Source: Alkalibacillus flavidus
GTDB taxonomy: Bacteria > Bacillota > Bacilli > Bacillales > Alkalibacillaceae
DNA length: 64,000 nt
Direction of reading: 5' to 3'
NCBI RefSeq assembly: GCF_040545925.1
Contig: NZ_JBEPMX010000001.1
Location: forward strand, 186,001-250,000
Shown here: one piece after another, positions 7,657 through 16,191 of the stretch
Position numbering within the stretch: position 1 is the stretch's first letter
Layout: each line of letters starts with the position of its first letter
The notes under the pieces: model-generated
Told to the model about the DNA's origin: nothing
What the model saw: only the letters and a program-made list of their open reading frames with translations
Databases searched by the model: none
Position numbers and translations under genes: made by a program

Positions 7657-9837
7657 ATGGTTGAAGTGAATAAAGCGTTTCAGTCAATTCGTGTCGGTCG
7701 ACAAGAGTCGAGCAGTTTAAATTTACGTGAAGGACAGGTCGTCTCAGGTCGTGTGTCGAAGTTTTATCCCGATAATAAGGCGCAAGTTCAGATCGGTCAA
7801 CAACAAGTCGTAGCACAACTGAATGCCAATTTACAATCGAATCAAAATTACTTGTTACAAGTCAATCAAACGAGCCCGAGTGTTCATTTGCAAGTCGTCA
7901 GTGAAAAAGCGGTTAATTCGCCACTAGATGCGGCTAAAACATTACTTCAAGCGACGAATCAACAGGCGAGTCGACAAGAGACGATGATGCTTGCGCAAAT
8001 GCTTCGTGAACAAATGCCTGTCAGTCAACAAAATATAGGCACACTATTATCGCTAGCTCGTAGTGATAGTGCGGATAGTCAAACCGTGTTACGCGAGATG
8101 TTAATGCGTCAATTTCCTTTAACAGAACAAACGTTTAGAGCTGTTGACCAACGAATTAATCAACCGATTTCACTGCAGCAAACGTTAGCTCAAATGCAAG
8201 CGCAATTAGGTCAATCTAGCCAATTGACGAGTGAACAAATGCAAATGCGTTTATATATGCACGCCTTAAGTGGAAATACGCCGTCTAACCAGCAAATGAT
8301 GGCACAATTAACCCACCAAATTTTGTCGGAGATTGGTCGTGGGTCAGAAACGACTTTTCAAATGTTACAAAAAGCGGGTGTCGTTAGCCAACAAGTGTCG
8401 TTTTCTGAATGGTCTAATACATGGTCCAACTGGGCTCAACAAAATCAGATTACATTTAATTTGAATAGTCAAGGGGCTAACCCCCTTCCGAATATCCCGT
8501 TACCTTATAATATGACAGCGGATCAAGTACAATCAGGTTTGCAACAATTAGCTGGGCAACAATTGTCTGGCGGGTTAAAGTCACAGCAAATTTTACAATC
8601 GTTCGTCAATCAGCTCTCACAATTACAGCAATCTGGTGGAGAACGATTAAACTTTTTGCGAAATGTGACGCAATTACCTGTGTTTAATCAAGTGCAAGCG
8701 AACCTATCAGTTAGTAATCAGCAAACGATGCAACAGCTCGTGCAATATATAAATCAAAATCAAAGTGGTCAAGCACAACAGTTGTTAAATAGCGATTCTG
8801 GGCAACAATTAATGCAAAACTTAAACCAATTACTTGCTACACAATTAACTGCTGAGCAAAGTCGCGGACTGCAAGTGTGGCAAAACGTCATGACTGCGAA
8901 TCAATCAAATAGTATGTCGCAAGTGATGCAGCAACTTCAAACATTTTTCAGTATGACGCAACACGACGGTCAAACAGCTAATCGAATGCAGCAAGCGATC
9001 ACGCAAGTTCAAAGCCAATTGAGTCAGCCTAATCAGCAGACATTACAACAAGTGGTGCAAGCGGTCAGTCAAAATCAACCAGCACAAGTCCAACAACTAT
9101 TAAACTCTGACTCTGGCCAACAGTTAATGCAACAGCTAACACAATTTAATTCACAAACGATGACTCAACAGGATGCGCGCGCTGTACAAATATTAAACAA
9201 TATGTTGCAACAAATCACAACGCAACCTCAACAATCGGCTCAGTTTAATCAAATCATGCAACAATTGCAAGCGATGTTTAATCAACAAGACATGACTCAA
9301 GCACAAATGATGCGACAAGATTATCCATCTATGAGCCAATTGTTGCAAACTGTGTCTGCTCAAACGGGTCAAGAATCGTTCCAACAAATGAATCAAGTTT
9401 TGCAAGGTATGCATTTATCGATGCAAGACTCAGCGCGTGAGTGGATGCAATTTTCTGCTCATCTACCGAAGGAAATGTTTGGATTGAATGATGATTTATT
9501 TATGGATTTTGAAGGGCAACGACAAGCAGATGGGTCCGTTCATCCAAAGAATTGTCGCGTGATGTTTTATTTAGATTTGCCCAACCTTGAGCAAACAGTT
9601 GTGGATATGAAGGTCACACAAGGGCAGGTTGATTTATCGATCTATCATGACAACCCAGACAAACTCGCACCGCTTGCCGAAAGCATGGAAGATAACTTAA
9701 AACTTAATTTAAAAGATAAGCAATATGAGCTGGCTAATTTACAAATTAAACCACTTGAACAACAAACACTAGAACCTGTAAAACCACAAGAATCATCACT
9801 CGATACGTCTTACAAAGGAGTTGATTTCCGCGTATGA
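7657..9837 (+). CDS. ylqG: YlqG: Gln-rich FliK-like hook-length-control paralogue
   Basis: This 726-residue protein is extremely rich in Gln, Ser and Met. It corresponds by position to B. subtilis YlqG, upstream of ylqH. Its C-terminal domain (about 590-690) resembles the FliK C-terminal domain, with a pattern like CRVMFYLDLPNLEQTVVDMKV. The long N-terminal part resembles a secreted FliK ruler. Residues 349-453 and 454-545 are a tandem duplication (see repeat). I chose the ATG at 7657, ten bases after AAGG; a GTG at 7648 is too close to that site. The stop overlaps the ylqH start. A role as an export-associated FliK paralogue is inferred. Confidence 0.8.
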   Translation: MVEVNKAFQSIRVGRQESSSLNLREGQVVSGRVSKFYPDNKAQVQIGQQQVVAQLNANLQSNQNYLLQVNQTSPSVHLQVVSEKAVNSPLDAAKTLLQATNQQASRQETMMLAQMLREQMPVSQQNIGTLLSLARSDSADSQTVLREMLMRQFPLTEQTFRAVDQRINQPISLQQTLAQMQAQLGQSSQLTSEQMQMRLYMHALSGNTPSNQQMMAQLTHQILSEIGRGSETTFQMLQKAGVVSQQVSFSEWSNTWSNWAQQNQITFNLNSQGANPLPNIPLPYNMTADQVQSGLQQLAGQQLSGGLKSQQILQSFVNQLSQLQQSGGERLNFLRNVTQLPVFNQVQANLSVSNQQTMQQLVQYINQNQSGQAQQLLNSDSGQQLMQNLNQLLATQLTAEQSRGLQVWQNVMTANQSNSMSQVMQQLQTFFSMTQHDGQTANRMQQAITQVQSQLSQPNQQTLQQVVQAVSQNQPAQVQQLLNSDSGQQLMQQLTQFNSQTMTQQDARAVQILNNMLQQITTQPQQSAQFNQIMQQLQAMFNQQDMTQAQMMRQDYPSMSQLLQTVSAQTGQESFQQMNQVLQGMHLSMQDSAREWMQFSAHLPKEMFGLNDDLFMDFEGQRQADGSVHPKNCRVMFYLDLPNLEQTVVDMKVTQGQVDLSIYHDNPDKLAPLAESMEDNLKLNLKDKQYELANLQIKPLEQQTLEPVKPQESSLDTSYKGVDFRV
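8701..9291 (+). repeat. Internal tandem duplication in ylqG, period 315 bases
   Basis: Two consecutive 105-codon units start at 8701 and 9016. Both carry the block LLNSDSGQQLMQ at the same phase, preceded by NQQT(M/L)QQ(L/V)VQ and followed by a QxMQQLQxxF segment. DNA has diverged at synonymous sites, so the duplication is not recent. Confidence 0.8.
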
Positions 9838-10103
9838 CAGATGAATATAAACGAAAAGAAGCGATTGCGTTAAAGTATGATGAAGGTGAACACGAAGCAC
9901 CAGAAGTGATCGCCAAAGGAAAGGGCTTAATTGCAGAAGAAATATTAGACCGAGCTGAAGGCCATGATGTCCCTATTTATGAGGATCCAGCTCTAATGAA
10001 TTTGATGAGTGAACTCAACATTAATGAAAAAATTCCAGAAGATTTATACCAAGCGGTGGCTGAAGTGTTCGCTTTTATTTATCGGCTAGACAAAAAATAC
10101 TAA
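9834..10103 (+). CDS. ylqH: YlqH: FlhB C-terminal-domain-like protein
   Basis: The 89-residue protein matches the cytoplasmic C-terminal domain of FlhB downstream of its autocleavage site: residues AIALKYDEGEHEAPEVIAKGKG align with the same segment of flhB in this window (ALKYDEDKADAPFVIAKG), and the ends EDLYQAVAEVFAFIYRLDKK and DFFQQVAEVLAYVYKLEKR also match. It lacks the NPTH cleavage motif and the membrane domain. Such small FlhB paralogues (FlhX/YlqH) can partly stand in for the FlhB C-terminus in some bacteria. It overlaps ylqG by four bases (ATGA), pairing a FliK-like with an FlhB-like protein. Confidence 0.88.
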   Translation: MTDEYKRKEAIALKYDEGEHEAPEVIAKGKGLIAEEILDRAEGHDVPIYEDPALMNLMSELNINEKIPEDLYQAVAEVFAFIYRLDKKY

Positions 10104-10176
10104 AAAACCACATAAAAATGTGACAGATTCTTTTGATTACGACACATTTCATGTATAATAAAAACAGTGTGGTTTT
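10104..10176 (+). promoter_or_regulatory. Predicted sucCD promoter inside an inverted repeat
   Basis: TATAAT at 10154-10159 is preceded by TTTTGATT at 10131-10138, giving a weak -35 match at 15-17 bases. The promoter lies between AAAACCACA (10104-10112) and TGTGGTTTT (10168-10176), a perfect 9-base inverted repeat. It could be an operator or a long-range hairpin. Confidence 0.5.
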
Positions 10177-10220
10177 ATTAATTAAGTATATTGCAGTGAC
10201 TTTTGATGGGAGGATGTAAC

Positions 10221-11381
10221 ATGAACATTCATGAGTACCAAGCGAAGGAAATTTTCCGTTCTTACAACGTTGCTGTCCCTAACAGTAAAGTCGCATTTTC
10301 AGCAGATGAAGCTGTCGAAGCGGCGAAAGAATTAGGTTCAGATGTAACGGTTGTTAAGGCACAAATTCACGCTGGTGGACGTGGTAAAGCAGGTGGTGTC
10401 AAGATCGCCAAAAGCTTAGATGACGTTCGTGAATACGCAAATGAAATTTTAGGTAGCACGCTAGTAACACACCAGACAGGCCCAGAAGGTAAAGAAGTAA
10501 AGCGTTTACTGATCGAAGAAGGCTGTGACATTCAAAACGAATACTATATTGGTGTTGTAATGGACCGTGCGACATCTAGTGTCGTTATGATGGGGTCTGA
10601 AGAAGGCGGTACAGAAATTGAAGAAGTAGCCGCTGAAACGCCTGAGAAGATTTTTAAAGAGGTCATTGACCCGGTAACAGGTCTTATGCCATACCAAGCA
10701 CGTCGTTTGGCGTTTAATATTAATATTCCTGAAGAGTACTTAGGCAAAGCAGTTAAGTTCATGATGAGCTTATATGACGTTTTCGTCCAAAAAGACTGCT
10801 CAGTAGCAGAAATTAACCCACTTGTGACAACAGGTGATGGTGAAGTATTAGCGCTTGATGCGAAATTAAACTTTGACGATAACGCGTTATTCCGTCAAAA
10901 AGATGTCGTTGATTATCGCGACCTAGATGAAGAAGATGATAAAGAAATTGAAGCTTCTAAACATGACCTTAGCTACATTGCTTTAGACGGTAATATCGGT
11001 TGTATGGTTAATGGTGCAGGTCTTGCGATGGCGACAATGGATATCATTAAACATTATGGCGGCGAACCAGCGAACTTCTTAGACGTTGGCGGTGGCGCAA
11101 CAGCTGAAAAAGTAACTGAAGCGTTTAAGATCATTTTGTCCGATGACAACGTTAAAGGCATTCTCGTCAACATCTTCGGTGGTATTATGAAGTGTGACGT
11201 CATTGCTGAAGGTGTTGTAGAAGCAACGAAACAAATCGGCTTAGAGATTCCGTTAGTCGTTCGTTTAGAAGGTACCAATGTCGAACAAGGTAAGAAGATT
11301 CTAGACGAATCAGGCTTAAACATCACGTCAGCAGATTCAATGGCTGATGGCGCTGAGAAGATTGTATCTCTAGTAAAATAA
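10221..11381 (+). CDS. sucC: Succinyl-CoA synthetase beta subunit (ADP-forming)
   Basis: SucC with SucD converts succinyl-CoA and ADP plus phosphate to succinate, ATP and CoA in the TCA cycle. The 386-residue length is standard. The start MNIHEYQAKEIFRSY opens an ATP-grasp domain with AQIHAGGRGKAGGV. The C-terminal CoA-ligase part shows LDVGGGA and GILVNIFGGIMKCD. I chose ATG 10221, seven bases after GGGAGG; the earlier ATG at 10206-10208 region lacks a site. sucD follows after 16 bases. Confidence 0.98.
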   Translation: MNIHEYQAKEIFRSYNVAVPNSKVAFSADEAVEAAKELGSDVTVVKAQIHAGGRGKAGGVKIAKSLDDVREYANEILGSTLVTHQTGPEGKEVKRLLIEEGCDIQNEYYIGVVMDRATSSVVMMGSEEGGTEIEEVAAETPEKIFKEVIDPVTGLMPYQARRLAFNINIPEEYLGKAVKFMMSLYDVFVQKDCSVAEINPLVTTGDGEVLALDAKLNFDDNALFRQKDVVDYRDLDEEDDKEIEASKHDLSYIALDGNIGCMVNGAGLAMATMDIIKHYGGEPANFLDVGGGATAEKVTEAFKIILSDDNVKGILVNIFGGIMKCDVIAEGVVEATKQIGLEIPLVVRLEGTNVEQGKKILDESGLNITSADSMADGAEKIVSLVK

Positions 11382-11397
11382 GAAAGGACGGACGAAA

Positions 11398-12300
11398 ATG
11401 AGCGTTTTTATTAATAAAGACACAAAAGTATTAGTTCAAGGTATTACAGGTGGAACAGCTCTTTTCCACACGAAACAAATGCTTGACTATGGTACGCAAA
11501 TTGTCGGAGGTGTCACACCAAAAAAAGGTGGCACTGAAGTAGAAGGTGTACCTGTATTCAATACAGTAGAATCAGCAGTTGCCGAAACAGGCGCGAATGC
11601 TTCTGTTGTTTACGTACCTGCTCCTTTTGCGGCAGATGCGATCATGGAAGCTGTTGATGCTGAACTTGACTTAGTTATTTGTATTACGGAACATATTCCG
11701 GTACAAGACATGGTTAAAGTGAAGCGTTATATGGAAGGTAAGAAAACACGTTTAGTTGGACCTAACTGCCCAGGTGTTATTACACCAGATGAGTGTAAGA
11801 TTGGTATTATGCCAGGTTACATCCATACGAAAGGTCATATCGGTGTTGTGTCACGTTCTGGTACATTGACATATGAAGCTGTACATCAGTTATCTGAAAA
11901 CGGCTTTGGTCAATCAACAGCTGTCGGTATCGGCGGTGACCCTGTAAACGGAACGGACTTTATCGACACATTAAAAGCATTTAATGAAGATCCAGATACT
12001 GAAGCGGTCATTATGATTGGTGAAATCGGTGGTACTGCTGAAGAAGAAGCAGCAGAATGGATCAGAGATAATATGAACAAACCAGTCGTCGGCTTTATCG
12101 GTGGTGCAACAGCGCCTCCAGGAAAACGTATGGGTCACGCTGGTGCGATCATTTCAGGTGGTAAAGGAACAGCGGACGAAAAAATCCGCGTTATGAATGA
12201 ATGTGGAATCAGCGTTGCGTCAACGCCAGCTGTCATTGGCGAAACAATGATCGACACATTAAAAGAAAACAACCTTTACGACAAATGTAAAACTCATTAA
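11398..12300 (+). CDS. sucD: Succinyl-CoA synthetase alpha subunit
   Basis: The 300-residue protein has the CoA-binding Rossmann domain near the start (VLVQGITGGTALFHT). The ligase domain contains GHAGAIISGGKG, whose His near residue 246 is the one transiently phosphorylated in this family. LVGPNCPGVI and SRSGTLTYE are further family marks. The ribosome binding site is AAAGGA. It is the last gene of the sucCD operon and is followed directly by a terminator. Confidence 0.98.
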   Translation: MSVFINKDTKVLVQGITGGTALFHTKQMLDYGTQIVGGVTPKKGGTEVEGVPVFNTVESAVAETGANASVVYVPAPFAADAIMEAVDAELDLVICITEHIPVQDMVKVKRYMEGKKTRLVGPNCPGVITPDECKIGIMPGYIHTKGHIGVVSRSGTLTYEAVHQLSENGFGQSTAVGIGGDPVNGTDFIDTLKAFNEDPDTEAVIMIGEIGGTAEEEAAEWIRDNMNKPVVGFIGGATAPPGKRMGHAGAIISGGKGTADEKIRVMNECGISVASTPAVIGETMIDTLKENNLYDKCKTH

Positions 12301-12307
12301 TAAATAG

Positions 12308-12346
12308 TTGAGTTGGGCGCCTTTTTGGCTAGCCCAACTCAATTTA
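12308..12346 (+). terminator. Terminator after sucD
   Basis: TTGAGTTGGGC (12308-12318) pairs with GCCCAACTCAA (12332-12342), and GCC/GGC pair inside. The following T run is short (TTTAT). Confidence 0.85.
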
Positions 12347-12373
12347 TATCATATTTAATAGGAGTGATCTTTA

Positions 12374-13267
12374 TTGCATGTTAAGCAATCATTTTTATTA
12401 TTTCTTATCCTCGAAACCCGCCTTATGAAACGACAACTTCTTTCCCGCTACCTTTTGGAACATAGTCATTTAGACCCACTGCTTGATGCGTCATCGACTG
12501 AATTATCTTTGATTTTTTCCTTACCGACAGAACAAGCTTCAAAACTTAACCATCTTCTGCATGATGAACGATATAAGCAACAAATGTGGCAACGTTTTTG
12601 TAATTTGTCTGTCATAACGTGGTTTGATTCGTCATATCCTGACTCTCTACGATTAATCCCAGATCCACCCCTAATTCTTTATTATCAGGGTAACCTCAAG
12701 TTATTAGCTACTCCGATGATTAGTGTGATCGGTTCACGCACCCCTTCTCAAGATGCAGAACAAAAAATTTCCTATATATTAAAAGAGTTAGTGAAACATC
12801 AGTTTACGATTGTGAGTGGCATGGCTAAAGGTGTTGATGGGTTGAGTCATGAATTTGCTTTAAAACAAAAGATAGGCACAATCGCTGTATTAGGCTTTGG
12901 TTTTAATTATATTTACCCCGCACGTCACCGCGAATTATTTCAAAGAATATCAAAGAATGGTCTCATCCTATCTGAATATCCACCCGAAACGAGAGCGCAA
13001 AAATGGCATTTCCCTGAACGGAATCGAATCATCAGTGGTTTATCCCGTGCAACGTTAATTGTTGAAGCTGCTGAAAAAAGTGGAACGATGATAACGGCAG
13101 ATCAAGCGCTCGAACAAGCCAAAGATGTCTTTGTAATACCAGATTCTATTTTCCTACCCCAAGCAAAAGGTTGCCATCGCTTACTTCAAGAAGGGGCGAT
13201 ACCAGTGACAGCGCCTGAACAATTAATTGAGTATTTATCATCAGGCGCCTGGATTCATTCAACTTGA
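12374..13267 (+). CDS. dprA: DNA processing protein DprA (Smf)
   Basis: DprA loads RecA onto incoming single-stranded DNA during transformation and is widely conserved even in bacteria not known to be competent. The 297-residue protein has an N-terminal helical region (1-90) and a Rossmann fold with ISVIGSRTPS, TIVSGMAKGVDGLSHEFAL, IAVLGFGFNYIYPARH, FPERNRIISGLS and VVEAAEKSGTMITA-like segments. The TTG at 12374 is seven bases after GGAGTGA and gives the family length; ATG 12425 is an alternative giving 280 residues. Compared with B. subtilis the order dprA-topA is kept, but a 760-base repeat region lies between them. Confidence 0.93.
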   Translation: MHVKQSFLLFLILETRLMKRQLLSRYLLEHSHLDPLLDASSTELSLIFSLPTEQASKLNHLLHDERYKQQMWQRFCNLSVITWFDSSYPDSLRLIPDPPLILYYQGNLKLLATPMISVIGSRTPSQDAEQKISYILKELVKHQFTIVSGMAKGVDGLSHEFALKQKIGTIAVLGFGFNYIYPARHRELFQRISKNGLILSEYPPETRAQKWHFPERNRIISGLSRATLIVEAAEKSGTMITADQALEQAKDVFVIPDSIFLPQAKGCHRLLQEGAIPVTAPEQLIEYLSSGAWIHST

Positions 13268-13392
13268 TACACCTTTTCAAAAACCACCAATCATTCAATT
13301 TAAATTTAAACCTCTGTTAAAGTTTAGTGTTGATTTTCGATTCATTCAGCACTGAGTTGTTGAATTGTGAGAAGCGAAGGTGGCGACTCCTG

Positions 13393-13507
13393 GTCGACTA
13401 AAAGCGGTCACGTCCTGCGCCTGCGAGTACTCGGCGCAGAATTAGTCAAGGAAGCTTATGAAATCAGCTTTTGTGACCAACGTCGACATTAGACCGTCCG
13501 GGTCGTC
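13393..13507 (+). repeat. Nested small repeat, unit 1 (long form)
   Basis: The unit begins GTCGACTAAAAGCGGTCACG and ends CGTCGACATTAGACCGTCC followed by GGGTCGTC. Its two ends match unit 2 closely, with about 55 extra bases in the middle. It interrupts the larger element right after GACTCCTG, the point where copy 2 reads on to AGGAACAGC. Confidence 0.75.
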
Positions 13508-13702
13508 ACGGGAACAGCGCGAAGGCGCACAGGACGTGGGTCACTTCGGCGTTCGGACAGGACGTCCGGTACTTAGCCGAAGTTCCTTTGTCCCCCGAGG
13601 GATGCACCTGCGTCTTCTCGTATCGCTTCTAAGCAGGCTTCCTCGGTGCAAGTTGCAAGGAAGCATATTCGATGAGGTTGCCTGGCTCGAGCCGTGCCCG
13701 CG

Positions 13703-13761
13703 GTCGACTAAAAGCGGCCACGTCCTGTGGCCAACGTCGACACTAGACCATCCGGGTCGTC
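13703..13761 (+). repeat. Nested small repeat, unit 2 (short form)
   Basis: The 59-base unit begins GTCGACTAAAAGCGGCCACG and ends GACCATCC followed by GGGTCGTC. It contains the palindromic GGCCACGTCCTGTGGCC. It lies between GCCCGCGG and GGAAAGCG, which are fused in copy 2, and is flanked by the direct repeat CGG. Confidence 0.75.
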
Positions 13762-13894
13762 GGAAAGCGTCCACCGAAAGCGGAGCACAATTCAACAACG
13801 GATTCCAACAAACCCTAACTTAAAAATTCTCTTTTATTGTGATAGTATCAGCTCTTAATTATTTCTTTTGTCGAACATTTTTTCGTTTAAGCGT

Positions 13895-13923
13895 TTGACA
13901 AATGCTTATAAGTTATTTAATAA
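13895..13923 (+). promoter_or_regulatory. Predicted sigma-A promoter of topA
   Basis: A perfect TTGACA (13895-13900) is followed after 17 bases by TAATAA (13918-13923). It lies about 105 bases upstream of the topA start, in AT-rich DNA after the mosaic repeat. Confidence 0.7.
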
Positions 13924-14027
13924 TGAATGAGATTAAGATAGAATGTAAACGATTTAACCCATCAACTCAAACTTTAAAACAAATAAAAGAAATGAAAAGA
14001 GAAAATACCTCGTAGGAGGAATCGCAG

Positions 14028-16103
14028 ATGTCAGATTATCTAGTCATTGTAGAATCACCAGCCAAAGCGAAAACAATTGAACGTTATTTAGGAAAAAAAT
14101 ATACGGTCAAAGCATCGATGGGCCATGTTATTGATTTACCCAAAAGTAAAATGGGAGTCGATGTTGAAAACGATTATGAACCTAAGTATATTACGATTCG
14201 CGGAAAAGGTCCTGTTCTAAATGATTTAAAAAAATCAGCGAAAAAAGCGAAAAAAGTTTATCTCGCAGCCGACCCTGACCGTGAAGGTGAGGCGATTGCG
14301 TGGCATTTATCACATAGTTTAGGCATTGAAGAAGGTACGAAATGCCGCGTTGTGTTTAATGAAATCACAAAGGATGCTATTAAGGAATCATTTAAAGAGC
14401 CACGTGAAGTCGATATGGATTTAGTGAATGCACAACAAGCTCGACGCGTTTTAGACCGACTTGTAGGTTATAACATTAGTCCATTACTTTGGAAAAAAAT
14501 TAAAAAAGGCTTAAGTGCTGGTCGTGTTCAGTCCGTCGCAGTTAAGCTAATCATCGACCGTGAGAATGAAATTAACAATTTTGAACCAGAAGAATATTGG
14601 TCAATCACGTCACAATTTACACATAAGCGGAAGAAATTTGAGGCGAAATTTCACAGTGTAGACGGTGAAAAGAAAGACTTAAAGAATGAAGAAGATGTCC
14701 AAACCATTGTGAACCGTCTCAATGGCGATGTGTTTGATGTTGACAAAGTGAACAAACGTGAACGCAAACGTAATCCATCACCACCCTTTACGACGTCATC
14801 GCTACAACAAGAAGCTTACCGAAAACTGAATTTCCGAGCTAAAAAGACGATGATGGTTGCGCAACAATTGTATGAAGGTATTAACCTTGGAGGCAAAGAG
14901 GGGACAACAGGTCTTATCACGTATATGAGAACGGATTCGACGCGTGTATCCAATACAGCTAAGAAAGAAGCTGCTGATCTTATTGAAGCGAAATTTGACC
15001 AACAGCATTTAGGTAAACAAAAACAAGCCAAAAATGATGAGCGATCTCAAGATGCACACGAAGCGATTCGTCCAACGGCTATTCACAAAGAACCGACAGC
15101 GATTAAACCGAAGTTGTCTAATGATCAGTACAAGCTTTACAAGTTAATTTGGGAACGATTCATCGCTAGCCAAATGGCGCCAGCTGTATTAGATACAGTC
15201 ACTGCTCATTTATTAAATGAAGGTGTCGAGTTTCGTGCAACTGGCTCTCAAGTGAAATTTAAAGGCTTTATGGAAATCTATGTTGAGAGCGAAGACGATA
15301 AGAAAAAAGACGAGCAAAAAATGTTACCGCCATTAGAAGAAGGCGACCAAGTGAAAGCTGAAGACATTACACCAAATCAACATTTCACGCAACCACCACC
15401 TCGTTATACTGAAGCTCGTTTAGTACGTACACTTGAGGAAAAAGGTATCGGGCGTCCATCAACCTATGCGCCTACTCTCGATACGATTCAGCGACGTGGT
15501 TATGTTGCGTTAGATAATCGCCGATTTGTTCCTACCGAATTAGGAACAATTGTGATCGATTTATTAGAACAATATTTTCCAGAAATTATTAACGTTCAAT
15601 TTACCGTTGATATGGAAAATAATTTAGACAGTGTAGAAGACGGTGACAAGAATTGGCGTAAGGTTATCGATCAATTTTATCAAGATTTCGAAAAACGCTT
15701 GGAAAAAGCAGAAGAAGAAATTGAAAAAATTGAAGTCCGTGACGAACCAGCTGGTGAAAACTGTGAGAAGTGCGGTCACGAAATGGTTTATAAAATGGGC
15801 CGTTATGGTAAATTCATGGCTTGCTCTAACTTTCCGGACTGCCGTAATACGAAACCGATATTGAAAGAAATCGGTGTCGACTGTCCGCGTTGTGAAAAAG
15901 GGAGCATTGTTGAACGTAAAACGAAGAAAAATCGAACATTTTATGGTTGCGATCAATATCCTGAATGCGAATTTATTTCGTGGGACAAGCCGATTCAGCG
16001 ACCGTGTCCAAAATGCGCATCGCTTATGGTTGAGAAAAAACAAAAGAAAAGTACTCAAGTTAAATGTACAGAATGTGACTACAGCGAGACAGAACAATCG
16101 TAA
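14028..16103 (+). CDS. topA: DNA topoisomerase I
   Basis: TopA relaxes negative supercoils by passing a strand through a transient break. The 691-residue protein equals the B. subtilis length. It has the TOPRIM domain at the start (IVESPAKAKTIERYLG; DPDREGE at 82-88). The nucleophile is Tyr299 in ITYMRTDS. The C-terminal part has Cys4 zinc ribbons (CEKCGHE...CSNFPDC, CPRCEKG...CDQYPEC, CPKCASL...CTECDYS). The ATG follows TAGGAGGAATCGCAG. A terminator closes the gene, and trmFO, its usual next gene in B. subtilis, is absent. Confidence 0.98.
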   Translation: MSDYLVIVESPAKAKTIERYLGKKYTVKASMGHVIDLPKSKMGVDVENDYEPKYITIRGKGPVLNDLKKSAKKAKKVYLAADPDREGEAIAWHLSHSLGIEEGTKCRVVFNEITKDAIKESFKEPREVDMDLVNAQQARRVLDRLVGYNISPLLWKKIKKGLSAGRVQSVAVKLIIDRENEINNFEPEEYWSITSQFTHKRKKFEAKFHSVDGEKKDLKNEEDVQTIVNRLNGDVFDVDKVNKRERKRNPSPPFTTSSLQQEAYRKLNFRAKKTMMVAQQLYEGINLGGKEGTTGLITYMRTDSTRVSNTAKKEAADLIEAKFDQQHLGKQKQAKNDERSQDAHEAIRPTAIHKEPTAIKPKLSNDQYKLYKLIWERFIASQMAPAVLDTVTAHLLNEGVEFRATGSQVKFKGFMEIYVESEDDKKKDEQKMLPPLEEGDQVKAEDITPNQHFTQPPPRYTEARLVRTLEEKGIGRPSTYAPTLDTIQRRGYVALDNRRFVPTELGTIVIDLLEQYFPEIINVQFTVDMENNLDSVEDGDKNWRKVIDQFYQDFEKRLEKAEEEIEKIEVRDEPAGENCEKCGHEMVYKMGRYGKFMACSNFPDCRNTKPILKEIGVDCPRCEKGSIVERKTKKNRTFYGCDQYPECEFISWDKPIQRPCPKCASLMVEKKQKKSTQVKCTECDYSETEQS

Positions 16104-16110
16104 TGAATTG

Positions 16111-16140
16111 AGAGCTAGTTAAAAAAGACTAGCTCTTTTT
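16111..16140 (+). terminator. Rho-independent terminator after topA
   Basis: AGAGCTAGT (16111-16119) pairs with ACTAGCTCT (16128-16136), followed by a T run. This isolates topA from the xerC operon. Confidence 0.92.
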
Positions 16141-16191
16141 GTATATTTTTCAAACAAATTGAGAAAGATGACAATAGTTAAGTATTTTAAA

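Larger units (their letters stand above)
13312..13813 (+). repeat. GC-rich mosaic intergenic repeat, copy 1 (interrupted)
   Basis: This gene-free stretch between dprA and topA is much richer in G and C than its surroundings. Its ends match copy 2 (63696-63896) in the opposite orientation. Shared words are ATTGTGAGAAGCGAAGGTG at 13364-13382, GCCGTGCCCGCGG at 13691-13703 and GGAAAGCGTCCACCG at 13762-13776. The ends form imperfect inverted repeats (GTTGTTGAATTGTG against CACAATTCAACAAC). Copy 1 is about 300 bases longer because smaller units interrupt it. The flanks 13268-13311 and 13814-13894 show nothing else. No protein-coding gene is supported here. Confidence 0.85.

Noticed and set aside
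13393..13761. CRISPR-like spacing of repeated units
   Set aside because: Only two full units of unequal length, no regular spacers, no cas genes nearby.
13458..13823. Open frames of 121 (+) and 85 (-) residues between dprA and topA
   Set aside because: They lie in the GC-rich repeat, lack ribosome binding sites, are rich in Arg, Ser, Pro and Gly without domain features, and overlap on both strands.
15624..16097. Minus-strand frame of 157 residues inside topA
   Set aside because: It mirrors the topA zinc-ribbon region, is Phe-rich as expected for antisense of Lys/Glu codons, and has no ribosome site.
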